DNA of 64,000 nt, from contig NZ_WTKU01000003.1 in assembly GCF_011378715.1 (NCBI RefSeq), positions 124,001-188,000 on the forward strand, given 5' to 3'. A program made the position numbers and the translations under genes. The stretch comes from Psychromonas sp. SA13A. GTDB taxonomy: Bacteria > Pseudomonadota > Gammaproteobacteria > Enterobacterales > Psychromonadaceae. Below are positions 1-8,466 of this stretch, piece by piece. Below the pieces are notes generated by a model, which was not told the origin of the DNA, did not search any database, and saw nothing but the letters and a program-made list of their open reading frames with translations. Position 1 is the first letter of the stretch. Every line of letters begins with the position of its first letter.

Positions 1-2
1 AT

Positions 3-1571
3 GATTTTGAAAATAATGTAAAACTTGCTCGTAATAGTAATTTTAGTTTTACGGAAATACAAAAGGCGGTCGACTCCACTGGTTTTAGCAATATTATAAA
101 ATATAAGTATGGGTCGGTATTTGATAAACAAGGCAGTATTGATGAGCCGTCAAACAACGAAAAATATATCGCACAAATTGCTAATGCAAAAGATCCATTA
201 TCAATCAGTAATGTCTATTTTGAAAATCAGATCCCTTACATCAATATTACTAAAAAAGAAGCTGATGATGCCGGTGATATTTTTGTCATTGACCTTACAA
301 AAATACGTCGTCTTTTTGAAATGTCTGCCGTAGATGGTAGTTACGTTGAATTAAAAGACTCTGTGGGCACTGTTTTATTCTCTAACAAAATAGAGGGTGA
401 TTTAACGCCTATTAGCAATACCTTTAGCATTGAAGGTAACGAATGGGCGCTGACCGGTTACATCGATAATAGTTATATACAAGGTAATACCGATAACCTC
501 AATAATTCCATTACTATCGCATTATTAATCGCTGCTGCCGTGATTATTCCACTTAGTGTCTTAGCTCTAAATATTGCCTTCCGTCCTGTTGTGACATTAA
601 GAAATGTGATCACAGACTTAGCTAATGGCAGTGGTGATTTAACACATCGCCTGAAGGTGGAAACAAGTGATGATTTAGGTAAGATTGCTGATGGTATTAA
701 TAAATTCATAGAAAACCTACAGCTTATGATGCTCGATGTTTCTCACTCTAGTGTCAACATTAACAATCAGATAAATACCTTAGAAGACTTGACCAAGTCG
801 AGCCATCGCTTATTGCAATCGCATAGCGAAGAGATGGAAATGGCGGTGACTTCTATTCATGAAATGAGTGCGACAGCCGATGCAGTGGCAGAAAGTGCAG
901 CTAATGCCGCGAAACAGACAGAGGCGACCAATAGCGAAGCAGAACAATCTAAAGTAGCGGTACAACAAGCTGTTCAGAGTGTCACGGATTTAGTCGATGA
1001 GGTTGAAGATACCGGCAAGACAATTATATCAATGAGTGAAGACAGTGCTCAAATTAGTAGTGTTTTGAATGTGATTGGTGAAATTGCACAGCAAACTAAT
1101 CTACTTGCATTAAATGCCGCGATAGAAGCCGCAAGAGCCGGAGAACATGGTCGTGGTTTTGCCGTGGTGGCCGATGAAGTAAGGGCACTTGCCGCAAGAA
1201 CAAGGCAGAGCACGATAGAAATTAATACTATGCTAGAAAAGTTAAGTGTTGGTTCTGAAGCTGCCGTGGTTAGTATGGATTCAACTAAACAAAGTTGCCT
1301 CAGTACTGCAACTACAACTTCTAAAGTCTCTTCTTCGCTTGATTTAGTGACTGAAGCCGTACTTAATATTAATGACTTAGTAGGGCAAATAGCAACGTCT
1401 GCAGAAGAGCAGAGTTCTGTGAGTGAAGAAATTAATCGTAATATGACGGCGATTCAAGGTATGGTCGATACACTCAGTGTTAATGGTAAAGAGACGGTCA
1501 ATAGCACCCATCATTTAACTGAATCAAATCTACAGTTAGTGGCTATTATCAATAAATTTAAACTTAAATAA
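3..1571 (+). CDS. Methyl-accepting chemotaxis protein (5' end outside window)
   Basis: The reading frame is open from the first bases of the window, so the true start lies upstream. About 522 residues are visible. The first ~165 are the end of an extracytoplasmic sensor domain. A membrane helix follows at about residues 169-193, then a HAMP domain to about 247. The cytoplasmic signalling hairpin follows, with the conserved tip at about 357-407 ([19 protein letters not shown] then [15 protein letters not shown]). This family senses a ligand outside the cell and controls CheA kinase at the inner membrane. The ligand cannot be told from the sequence. The gene stands alone and is followed by a strong terminator. 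Confidence 0.93.
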   Translation, partial: DFENNVKLARNSNFSFTEIQKAVDSTGFSNIIKYKYGSVFDKQGSIDEPSNNEKYIAQIANAKDPLSISNVYFENQIPYINITKKEADDAGDIFVIDLTKIRRLFEMSAVDGSYVELKDSVGTVLFSNKIEGDLTPISNTFSIEGNEWALTGYIDNSYIQGNTDNLNNSITIALLIAAAVIIPLSVLALNIAFRPVVTLRNVITDLANGSGDLTHRLKVETSDDLGKIADGINKFIENLQLMMLDVSHSSVNINNQINTLEDLTKSSHRLLQSHSEEMEMAVTSIHEMSATADAVAESAANAAKQTEATNSEAEQSKVAVQQAVQSVTDLVDEVEDTGKTIISMSEDSAQISSVLNVIGEIAQQTNLLALNAAIEAARAGEHGRGFAVVADEVRALAARTRQSTIEINTMLEKLSVGSEAAVVSMDSTKQSCLSTATTTSKVSSSLDLVTEAVLNINDLVGQIATSAEEQSSVSEEINRNMTAIQGMVDTLSVNGKETVNSTHHLTESNLQLVAIINKFKLK

Positions 1572-1701
1572 TAGGACAATAACGTTGCTGGAGTGTTTAG
1601 GAAATACTTGAAGTATTGACTTAAATAGCTAAGCTTTTTTGGAATTACAGTAAAATAAAGTAATAAAACTAACTGTTATATAAGTAATTGTTATAAAAGT
1701 T

Positions 1702-1747
1702 AAATGCCGCGTTGAATATAATCCATTCAACGCGGCATTTTTATTTT
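1702..1747. terminator. Rho-independent terminator, likely bidirectional
   Basis: A perfect 15-bp stem (1702-1716 with 1726-1740) with a 9-base loop and a GC-rich core is followed by a T-rich run. It lies between the convergent chemotaxis receptor gene and rlpA, so it can serve both. Confidence 0.85.
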
Positions 1748-1851
1748 CTGAGCAAGCTTTCCTGATTTTAGAAAAGCGATGCCATCTTAAAAAGGCATAT
1801 TATCTTAAAAGTATGCTCTGTCAAAAAGCAGTTAATAAGTCTGTGTTAATA

Positions 1852-2643
1852 TTAAGGCTCTTGATGAATAATGTAAGCTTTAGGGTAGTCTTTTTGAATA
1901 GTTTTTAATAAAGCTTCTGTTTTTGCTTCACTACTTAAAGGACCTATACGTAGATAATAGAGGTTATTTTTTTGTTCAAAAAAAGTCGCTACGTTATGTT
2001 TAGTTTTTAATGCGTTGGATAGTTGAGTTGCCTTTGCTGCACTTGATGTCACTAAATATTGAATGGTAAAGGTACCGTAGATACTCTCATTTTGTTGTTT
2101 GTCTAATAAGCTAGTACTTTCATCTTCAGAAAAGTGGATTAATTTAATTTCAACTTGTCCTGTACCTGCCTGAATAATATCTAGTTTTTTAGCCGCCGCG
2201 TAGGACAGGTCAATAATACGCCCTTTATGGAAAGGACCACGGTCATTCACTCGCACAATAATTTGTTTTTTATTCGCTAAGTTAGTGACTTGCACGTAAC
2301 TTGGTAAAGGCAGGTTTTTGTGCGCTGCACTCATTGCAAACATGTTATAACGTTCACCATTGGAAGTGAGGTGACCATGAAACTTATTACCGTACCAAGA
2401 AGCACCGCCAGTTTCCGTTAGCTCGGTAATATCACGCCATACTTTGTAGTCGATACCACGTACGCGATAGTCTTTGTTACCACCTCGAGATTGTGGCTCA
2501 TAGCGAGGATTCACATCTTCTATATGTGCTAATGGTGGAATAGCCGTAGGCGCATGATCATCACTATATTGATAGCGTTTTTGCTCACTACTACAGGCAC
2601 TTAACAAAATACAGGTTAAGCTGAATAGGATTAAATTCTTCAT
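1852..2643 (-). CDS. rlpA: RlpA septal lytic transglycosylase, lipoprotein
   Basis: This 263-residue protein has a lipoprotein signal peptide (lipobox LSAC, Cys17). A double-psi beta-barrel domain follows at about residues 78-160, with the SNGERYN and RVNDRGPF motifs; Asp134 sits where the family's catalytic Asp is expected. A C-terminal SPOR domain at about 188-263 binds glycan strands stripped of stem peptides. RlpA family enzymes cleave such denuded glycans at the septum. The gene is the last of the rsfS-rlmH-mrdA-rodA-rlpA operon, the usual gammaproteobacterial order. Catalytic activity is inferred from the family; in E. coli RlpA itself no enzymatic role is clear. Confidence 0.93.
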   Translation of the reverse strand: MKNLILFSLTCILLSACSSEQKRYQYSDDHAPTAIPPLAHIEDVNPRYEPQSRGGNKDYRVRGIDYKVWRDITELTETGGASWYGNKFHGHLTSNGERYNMFAMSAAHKNLPLPSYVQVTNLANKKQIIVRVNDRGPFHKGRIIDLSYAAAKKLDIIQAGTGQVEIKLIHFSEDESTSLLDKQQNESIYGTFTIQYLVTSSAAKATQLSNALKTKHNVATFFEQKNNLYYLRIGPLSSEAKTEALLKTIQKDYPKAYIIHQEP

Positions 2644-2650
2644 TGTGGGG

Positions 2651-3754
2651 TCACCGTTTTATATTAAAGCGTTTATGAGTGTGAATAGACATTAGAATGC
2701 CAAATCCTGCCAGTAGGGTAACAATCGACGTCCCGCCAAAGCTGATCACTGGAAGTGGAACACCTACCACAGGTAATAATCCGCTCACCATACCAATATT
2801 CACAAAGATATAAACAAAAAAGGTCAGGATGATACTGCCTGCGATCAGTTTGGTAAAGGCATCTTGCGCTTGATTAGCAATCCACAGGCCACGACCAATA
2901 ATCAAAATGTAAATACTCAGTAATAACAACACCCCCATAAAGCCAAACTCTTCTGAAAATACTGAGAAGATAAAGTCTGTATGTCGTTCCGGTAAAAACT
3001 CTAGTTGCGATTGTGTGCCTTCTAGCCAACCTTTTCCCCATTGTCCGCCTGAACCGATGGCAATTTTAGATTGGATAATATGGTAACCGGCACCTAAGGG
3101 ATCCGCTTCTGGATTAAGTAGGGTTAATACTCGCCCGCGCTGATAATCGAGCATTAAAAAATACCATAGAATAGGAATAAACCCGATCACCCCCGCCAAA
3201 GCAATAGCAATGTATAACCAAGAAATACCCGATAAAAACAGTACAAATAAACCCGAAGAGGCGACTAAGATAGAGGTACCTAAATCCGGTTGTCTAGCGA
3301 TTATTAATGTCGGAATAATAACAATGATAAGGGCAACAAGGGCTTGTGTAAAACGTGTTGGAAGTGTGTGTTGGCTGACATAATACGCGACCATTAAAGG
3401 CATGATCAGTTTCATAATTTCTGAAGGTTGAAACTTAGTAAAGCCTAAATCTAGCCAACGTTGTGCGCCTTTTCCGGTATGACCTATTACCAATACGGCA
3501 ATCAATAACATCACACAAATAATAAATATACCGGGTGTCCAGCGTCGATACCATTCCGGTGGTATTTGTGCAATCACAATCATCACGGTTAAAGCAATGG
3601 CGAGACGGACCAATTGACGATAGACCATTTCATAGCCGGCCACTGAATATAATACCGTTAAGCTAATACTCATTAGTGCAAATAAACCCAGCAATAGGTA
3701 CGGGTCGATATGCAAACGATAAAAAATACTTTTTTGAGCTTGGGTGCTAACCAT
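2651..3754 (-). CDS. rodA: RodA, SEDS peptidoglycan glycosyltransferase of the elongasome
   Basis: This 367-residue polytopic membrane protein of the SEDS family (FtsW/RodA/SpoVE) has about ten hydrophobic segments. It carries the conserved FLPERHTDF and EEFGF stretch and the C-terminal GLLPVVGVPLPVISFGG signature. RodA polymerises lipid II during side-wall growth, paired with PBP2. The mrdA stop lies just 5' of this start (2-base gap), and this tight coupling fits the RodA-PBP2 complex. A second SEDS protein, FtsW, is encoded at 15913-17304; the mrdA linkage identifies this one as RodA. Confidence 0.96.
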   Translation of the reverse strand: MVSTQAQKSIFYRLHIDPYLLLGLFALMSISLTVLYSVAGYEMVYRQLVRLAIALTVMIVIAQIPPEWYRRWTPGIFIICVMLLIAVLVIGHTGKGAQRWLDLGFTKFQPSEIMKLIMPLMVAYYVSQHTLPTRFTQALVALIIVIIPTLIIARQPDLGTSILVASSGLFVLFLSGISWLYIAIALAGVIGFIPILWYFLMLDYQRGRVLTLLNPEADPLGAGYHIIQSKIAIGSGGQWGKGWLEGTQSQLEFLPERHTDFIFSVFSEEFGFMGVLLLLSIYILIIGRGLWIANQAQDAFTKLIAGSIILTFFVYIFVNIGMVSGLLPVVGVPLPVISFGGTSIVTLLAGFGILMSIHTHKRFNIKR

Positions 3755-3756
3755 AA

Positions 3757-5643
3757 TTATGAATCCGGTGCAGATTTAGGTGCGATTGGATGTATGTTTT
3801 TAAAATATTCATCAAATAATTCACGCGCGATAGGTGCTGCATTACTACTGCCTCCGCCTGCATTTTCTAATACAACTGAGACCACAACTTCAGGTGATTC
3901 AAAGGGAGCAAAGGCAACAAACATCGCATTATCACGGTGACGTTCATTAATTTTATCGGCATCATAAACTTCATCTTCTTTGATATTGATGACCTGAGCT
4001 GTACCCGATTTACCTGCAACTGTATAAGGTGCATCACCAAAAGCACGATAAGCGGTACCAGAACGTTTACTGGTTACGCCTTGCATGGCTTTTAACGCAA
4101 TATCCCAATAACGGCTACTGTGTAATTTGATGATCGGTGCGGTTTCGTACACTGGCGTTGAGGTTTCTCCCGCAGCAGTGATCGAGCGTAATACATGCGG
4201 TTTAATATTTTCTCCACGCCTTGCCAGAATAGCCGTTGCTTTTGTTAACTGAATAGGTGTAACCGTCCAGTAACCTTGTCCAATACCAATCGAGATAGTA
4301 TCTCCATCGTACCAAGGTTGATTAAAGCGGCCTCGCTTCCAATCACGTGATGGCATAATTGCCTTTGTTTCTTCTGCAATATCTAAGCCGCTGTACTCAC
4401 CAAAGCCAAATAAGCGCATAAAGGGCTCGATGCGGTCAATCCCTAACTTATAGGAAGTATCATAAAAGAAGGTATCACAACTTTGTTCAATAGCATGGAA
4501 CACATCAACTAAACCATGCCCCCAGCGTTTCCAGTCACGAAAACGGCGTTTGGAGTTAGGTACAATCCACCAACCAGGATCTTTTATTTTAGTTTCTTCG
4601 GTGATCACTTTTTCATCTAACGCTAATAACGCCATTTGTGGTTTGATGGTCGAAGCTGGAGGGTAGCGGCCTTGAGTCGCACGGTTTATTAATGGGCGAT
4701 CTCGAGAGGACAGTAAAGATTGATATTTTTTCTGGCTGATCCCTGTTACAAATAAGTTTGGATCGTAACTTGGTGCCGATACTAAACTTAATATTGCACC
4801 GGTTTTTGCTTCCATTAATACAATGCTACCGCGGTTATCACCCAATAGCTCTTGTGCTTTTAATTGTAAATTAATATCAATATTAAGGGTGATATCTTTA
4901 CCCGGTGTTGGTGCTGTAAATTGCAAGGTGCGGATCACTTTACCCCAGCTATCCACTTCCACCTGGCGTTGTCCTGGCTGACCGTGCAAAATATCTTCGT
5001 AATAACGTTCGATACCTAATTTACCGATGTAGCGAGTACCTTGGTAACGTGCGCGTTCACCGCGTTGTTCAATTTTTTCTAAATCTCGAGTATTAATTTT
5101 TGCGATGTAACCTAAGACGTGTGTGAATGCATTACCAAAAGGATAATAACGTTTTAAGCTCGCTTGAATTGAAAAACCTTTAAAGAGATGTTGGTTAACG
5201 GTAAATAGTGCGACTTCTTCAGGCGTTAACTGATCGCGAATAGTGATCGCTTTAAAAGATCGTGAATAACGATTTTGGCTTTTAAATTTAATTAATTCTC
5301 TATCTGTTAAAGATAAAAGTTTGGTTAGCCGTTCAATATCTTTTGTTAAGTTATTGGTTTTATTGGCAATAACTTGCAAACTATAAACCGGTCTATTTTC
5401 AGCGAGAATAACACCGTTGCGATCGTAGATTAAACCACGATTGGGCGGCACTGTTTGTACACTGATCCTGTTGGCATTAGATCGTGTTTTGTAAGTATCG
5501 AAGGAGTTAATTTGTAGGTAATACAAATTGGAGATCAAAATACCCACTGCAAGCAGTATTGCTAAGAAAACAACTAGAGTTCTACGTAAAAAGAGGGCTG
5601 ATTCAGCACTGTGGTTACGTATGCTATTACGCTTTCTCTTCAA
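3757..5643 (-). CDS. mrdA: Penicillin-binding protein 2 (elongasome transpeptidase)
   Basis: This 628-residue class B penicillin-binding protein has one N-terminal membrane anchor (about 22-45) and a dimerisation domain. The transpeptidase domain has all three active-site motifs: STIK at 331-334 (Ser331 acylated), SCD at 388-390 and KSG at 544-546. The SCD motif in place of SxN is usual for PBP2. It crosslinks side-wall peptidoglycan together with RodA. The start is TTG at 5643: an AGGGA ribosome-binding site lies a suitable distance upstream and there is no nearby in-frame ATG. The gap to the rlmH stop is 2 bases, so it is co-transcribed. Confidence 0.96.
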   Translation of the reverse strand: MKRKRNSIRNHSAESALFLRRTLVVFLAILLAVGILISNLYYLQINSFDTYKTRSNANRISVQTVPPNRGLIYDRNGVILAENRPVYSLQVIANKTNNLTKDIERLTKLLSLTDRELIKFKSQNRYSRSFKAITIRDQLTPEEVALFTVNQHLFKGFSIQASLKRYYPFGNAFTHVLGYIAKINTRDLEKIEQRGERARYQGTRYIGKLGIERYYEDILHGQPGQRQVEVDSWGKVIRTLQFTAPTPGKDITLNIDINLQLKAQELLGDNRGSIVLMEAKTGAILSLVSAPSYDPNLFVTGISQKKYQSLLSSRDRPLINRATQGRYPPASTIKPQMALLALDEKVITEETKIKDPGWWIVPNSKRRFRDWKRWGHGLVDVFHAIEQSCDTFFYDTSYKLGIDRIEPFMRLFGFGEYSGLDIAEETKAIMPSRDWKRGRFNQPWYDGDTISIGIGQGYWTVTPIQLTKATAILARRGENIKPHVLRSITAAGETSTPVYETAPIIKLHSSRYWDIALKAMQGVTSKRSGTAYRAFGDAPYTVAGKSGTAQVINIKEDEVYDADKINERHRDNAMFVAFAPFESPEVVVSVVLENAGGGSSNAAPIARELFDEYFKNIHPIAPKSAPDS

Positions 5644-5645
5644 CT

Positions 5646-6116
5646 TTATTCCCTGTGATAAGGGTGGTTAATGGTTAGCGTGAAAGCTCGGTATAAGCTT
5701 TCAGCAACTAAGATTCTTACTAATGGATGCGGTAGGGTTAATGCAGAAAGAGACCAGCGTTGCTCTGACTGTTGAATGCATTCCGGTGCTAAACCTTCAG
5801 GCCCGCCAATTAATAGGCTAATATTTCGCCCATCGTGCTGCCACTTAGTCATTTCATTCGCTAATTGTTCTGTTGTCCACGATTTCCCTGTCACTTCTAA
5901 CGTGACAATTTTATTACCTTTTGGAATCGCTTCTAAGGTTAATTCACCTTCTTTTTTCAAAATACGCTTAATGTCCGCGTTTTTTCCACGTTTACCTGCG
6001 TTAATTTCTAATAACTCAAGTTGCATCTCTTTTGGGAAACGCCGTGCATATTCAAGGTAACCTTTTTCAACCCAGTCAGGCATTTTAGTACCCACTGCAA
6101 TTAGCTGAATTTTCAT
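5646..6116 (-). CDS. rlmH: RlmH, 23S rRNA pseudouridine-1915 N3-methyltransferase
   Basis: The protein is 156 residues, the usual length for this SPOUT-family methyltransferase. The SAM-binding knot is visible as LLIGGPEGL (about 102-110) and the C-terminal stretch [29 protein letters not shown] is the family signature. RlmH methylates the pseudouridine at position 1915 of helix 69 in 70S ribosomes. Its ATG overlaps the rsfS stop by one base, so translation is coupled. The rsfS-rlmH-mrdA order is conserved. Confidence 0.97.
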   Translation of the reverse strand: MKIQLIAVGTKMPDWVEKGYLEYARRFPKEMQLELLEINAGKRGKNADIKRILKKEGELTLEAIPKGNKIVTLEVTGKSWTTEQLANEMTKWQHDGRNISLLIGGPEGLAPECIQQSEQRWSLSALTLPHPLVRILVAESLYRAFTLTINHPYHRE

Positions 6117-6442
6117 TACGCTGTTTCAGTCCATAGTTTTTCTAGTTGATAAAATTGACGAGTTTCATCTTGCATTACATGTGCAACCACAGTACCCATA
6201 TCAATTAATACCCACTCACTACCTTCAAGGCCTTCAACGCCTAGTGGCACTTCACCCGCGTTTTTTGCTGCTAATGCAGTTTGTTCTGCAATTGAGCGTA
6301 CGTGGCGTTTTGAAGTACCAGTACATATGATCAAAGTGTCAGTGACATCTGAGATACCTGCAACATCAATAGTTACGATTTCTTTTGCTTTCATGTCTTC
6401 AAGTTGATTGATGATAAAAGCTTTTAATTGTTCGTCTTGCAA
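6116..6442 (-). CDS. rsfS: RsfS (YbeB) ribosome silencing factor
   Basis: This 108-residue protein of the RsfS/DUF143/Iojap family has the conserved core [18 protein letters not shown] and [18 protein letters not shown]. RsfS binds ribosomal protein L14 (uL14) and blocks 30S-50S joining when nutrients are short. The start is TTG at 6442, with a GGAAGG ribosome-binding site upstream, and the first residues [10 protein letters not shown] fit the family. It is the first gene of the minus-strand wall operon; its promoter must lie in the 299-bp gap shared divergently with mraZ. Confidence 0.95.
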   Translation of the reverse strand: MQDEQLKAFIINQLEDMKAKEIVTIDVAGISDVTDTLIICTGTSKRHVRSIAEQTALAAKNAGEVPLGVEGLEGSEWVLIDMGTVVAHVMQDETRQFYQLEKLWTETA

Positions 6443-6618
6443 AGGAATTTCCTTCCGAGTTTATTGGTTAAATTGTATTAAGCGGCGGAGTATATCACGC
6501 AACTTATTAATTGGTCGCCTTTTGAGGATAATTTCACTTTTTTATTAACCGATATAACAAATAAATAAAATACCTAGCCGAGGAAAGTGTGATTGTGATC
6601 CTCATTTTAAAAGATCCA

Positions 6619-6712
6619 TTGCTTGCAATAATATCGCAGAATATTAGACTGGGTGTCCAAAAGTGGGAAAAAGTGTCGTTTTGTGGATCTTTTTCTTATA
6701 AAATGGATCTTT
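6619..6712 (+). promoter_or_regulatory. Candidate mra promoter region with MraZ-box-like repeats
   Basis: TGGGT at 6650 and TGGGA at 6664 are followed by 10-bp-phased TG motifs at 6674 (TGTCG), 6684 (TGGAT) and 6704 (TGGAT). TGGATCTTT is repeated exactly 20 bp apart (6684 and 6704). In E. coli MraZ represses its own promoter through TGGGN direct repeats with 5-base spacers. Possible -10 elements are TATTAG (6642-6647, with TTGCTT 17 bp upstream) and TATAAA (6697-6702). The repeats are seen; their function is inference. Confidence 0.4.
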
Positions 6713-6741
6713 CACTCATCAATCAATGGAACTGAACCGTC

Positions 6742-7203
6742 ATGTTGCGTGGTGCAAATGCGATCAATCTCGACACAAAAGGACGTATAGCGATCCCTAC
6801 TCGGTATCGTGATTGGCTATCTGACACTTGTCAGGGGCAGTTTGTGTGCACGATTGATTTTCAAACGCAGAACTGTTTGTTGCTTTATCCATTACATGAG
6901 TGGCTATTGATTGAAAATAAATTACGTGGTTTATCAAGTACCAACCCACAGGAAAGACGTATACAGCGATTAATTTTAGGCCATGCCAGTGAATGTGAGT
7001 TAGACAAAAATGGCCGTACTTTAATTGCGCCCACCTTACGCCAGCATGCAAAGCTAGATAAAAAAATAATGTTAGTCGGACAATTAAATAAATTCGAAAT
7101 TTGGGATGAGCAAGTGTGGCATCAACAAGTTCAGCAAGATCTACAAAGTGACATGTCATTAGGCATGGAATTAAGTGATTCTCTCAAGGAGTTCTCGTTC
7201 TAG
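6742..7203 (+). CDS. mraZ: MraZ, transcriptional regulator of the dcw cluster
   Basis: The protein is 153 residues, the usual length. It contains two AbrB/MraZ-type beta domains, each with the DxxGR signature: NLDTKGRIAIPTRYR (about 9-23) and ELDKNGRTLIAPTLR (about 91-105). MraZ assembles into a ring and represses the mra promoter by binding TGGGN repeats upstream. It is the first gene of the dcw cluster and its stop directly abuts the rsmH ATG. Candidate binding sites lie 30-90 bp upstream of the start. Confidence 0.97.
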   Translation: MLRGANAINLDTKGRIAIPTRYRDWLSDTCQGQFVCTIDFQTQNCLLLYPLHEWLLIENKLRGLSSTNPQERRIQRLILGHASECELDKNGRTLIAPTLRQHAKLDKKIMLVGQLNKFEIWDEQVWHQQVQQDLQSDMSLGMELSDSLKEFSF

Positions 7204-8151
7204 ATGAGTGAGCATATAACTGTATTATTAAATGAAGCCGTTGATGGACTAGCGATTAAACCCGATGGGATTTATGTCGATGGGACATTTGGACGTGGTG
7301 GACATTCACGACATATTTTATCAAAACTAGGGCCAAATGGTCGTTTGATTGCGATCGATAGAGATCCGCGTGCAATTGCAACCGCAGAAGCTTTACAAAA
7401 AGAAGACAGTCGCTTTCAAATCGTTCATGGACCTTTTTCAGGTTTGGCTGAATACATTAAAGACCTAGGTTTGGCCGGTAAAATAGACGGTGTGTTATTA
7501 GATCTTGGTGTGTCTTCTCCACAACTTGATGACGCAGAGCGCGGGTTTAGTTTTATGCGCGATGGACCATTGGATATGCGCATGGACCCGACCTCGGGCA
7601 TTAGTGCCGCAGATTGGTTGGCAAAAGCAGATGTTGATGATATTGGCTGGGCCTTAAAAACTTTCGGTGAAGAGAAGTTTGCCTACCGTATTGCACGCGC
7701 GATTGTCGCAGATCGAGTAGAAACTCCGTTTACTCGCACGTTGCAATTAGCACAGTTAATTGAGCGTTTATGTCCTAAGCGTGAAAAGAAAAAACACCCT
7801 GCAACGCGGAGTTTCCAAGGCATTCGTATTTATATCAATAGTGAGTTAGAAGAGATCCATAAGGTATTAGACGGTGCTTTAGATATTTTGGCGATTGGTG
7901 GTCAACTTTCGGTGATCAGTTTCCATTCTCTGGAAGATCGTATTGTAAAACGCTTTATTCGTAAGCAGGAAAAAGGGCCTGAGTATCCGCCTGGTTTGCC
8001 TTTAACTGACGCACAAATGCAAGTGGGTAAAAACGTAAAAGCGGTGGGTAAAGCGATTAAACCAAGTGCTGAAGAAATTGCTGTCAACACACGCGCTCGT
8101 AGCTCGGTATTGCGTGTTGCTGTCAAATTGAGACAGCCAGAGGTTAACTAG
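7204..8151 (+). CDS. rsmH: RsmH (MraW), 16S rRNA C1402 N4-methyltransferase
   Basis: This 315-residue SAM-dependent methyltransferase begins [16 protein letters not shown]. The SAM-binding signature [14 protein letters not shown] is at about 27-40, followed by [11 protein letters not shown] and the C-terminal [13 protein letters not shown]. RsmH methylates N4 of C1402 in the ribosomal P site. The ATG follows the mraZ stop with no gap and the stop abuts the ftsL ATG, giving a tightly packed operon start. Confidence 0.97.
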   Translation: MSEHITVLLNEAVDGLAIKPDGIYVDGTFGRGGHSRHILSKLGPNGRLIAIDRDPRAIATAEALQKEDSRFQIVHGPFSGLAEYIKDLGLAGKIDGVLLDLGVSSPQLDDAERGFSFMRDGPLDMRMDPTSGISAADWLAKADVDDIGWALKTFGEEKFAYRIARAIVADRVETPFTRTLQLAQLIERLCPKREKKKHPATRSFQGIRIYINSELEEIHKVLDGALDILAIGGQLSVISFHSLEDRIVKRFIRKQEKGPEYPPGLPLTDAQMQVGKNVKAVGKAIKPSAEEIAVNTRARSSVLRVAVKLRQPEVN

Positions 8152-8466
8152 ATGGTGGCTTCTCGTGAAAATTTATTATTACTGATATTAGCGGACTTAC
8201 GTCAAAACGCGATCCTGGTGATCCTAGGAATCGTGATATTAATCAGTGCTTTGTATAACATTTACATCACTCATGAAACACGAGAATTAGTGACAAAAAA
8301 AGAATTCTTATCTCAACAAAAAGATAACTTAATGATCGAGTGGAAAAACTTGCTGATCGAAGAACATACACTCGATGAACATAGTCGCATTCGTTCAGTT
8401 GCAACCAAACAGTTATCAATGTCGCAACCAACCAAACAAAATAGTGTATTAGTGGAAATTCGATGA
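8152..8466 (+). CDS. ftsL: FtsL, divisome bitopic membrane protein
   Basis: A 104-residue protein with a short cytoplasmic N-terminus, one membrane helix (about 20-40, AILVILGIVILISALYNIYI) and a periplasmic coiled coil. This is the FtsL architecture; sequence conservation in the family is low, so position between rsmH and ftsI carries much of the call. FtsL works with FtsB and FtsQ to activate FtsWI. Its stop overlaps the ftsI start (ATGA). Confidence 0.93.
   Translation: MVASRENLLLLILADLRQNAILVILGIVILISALYNIYITHETRELVTKKEFLSQQKDNLMIEWKNLLIEEHTLDEHSRIRSVATKQLSMSQPTKQNSVLVEIR

Noticed and set aside
109-333. Open frame of 74 codons at the window start
   Set aside because: The chemotaxis receptor frame (from base 3) is open across the same bases and gives a sensible sensor domain.
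6683-6691. Possible DnaA box TGTGGATCT before mraZ
   Set aside because: Two mismatches to the consensus and no second box nearby; the motif fits better into the phased MraZ-like repeats.
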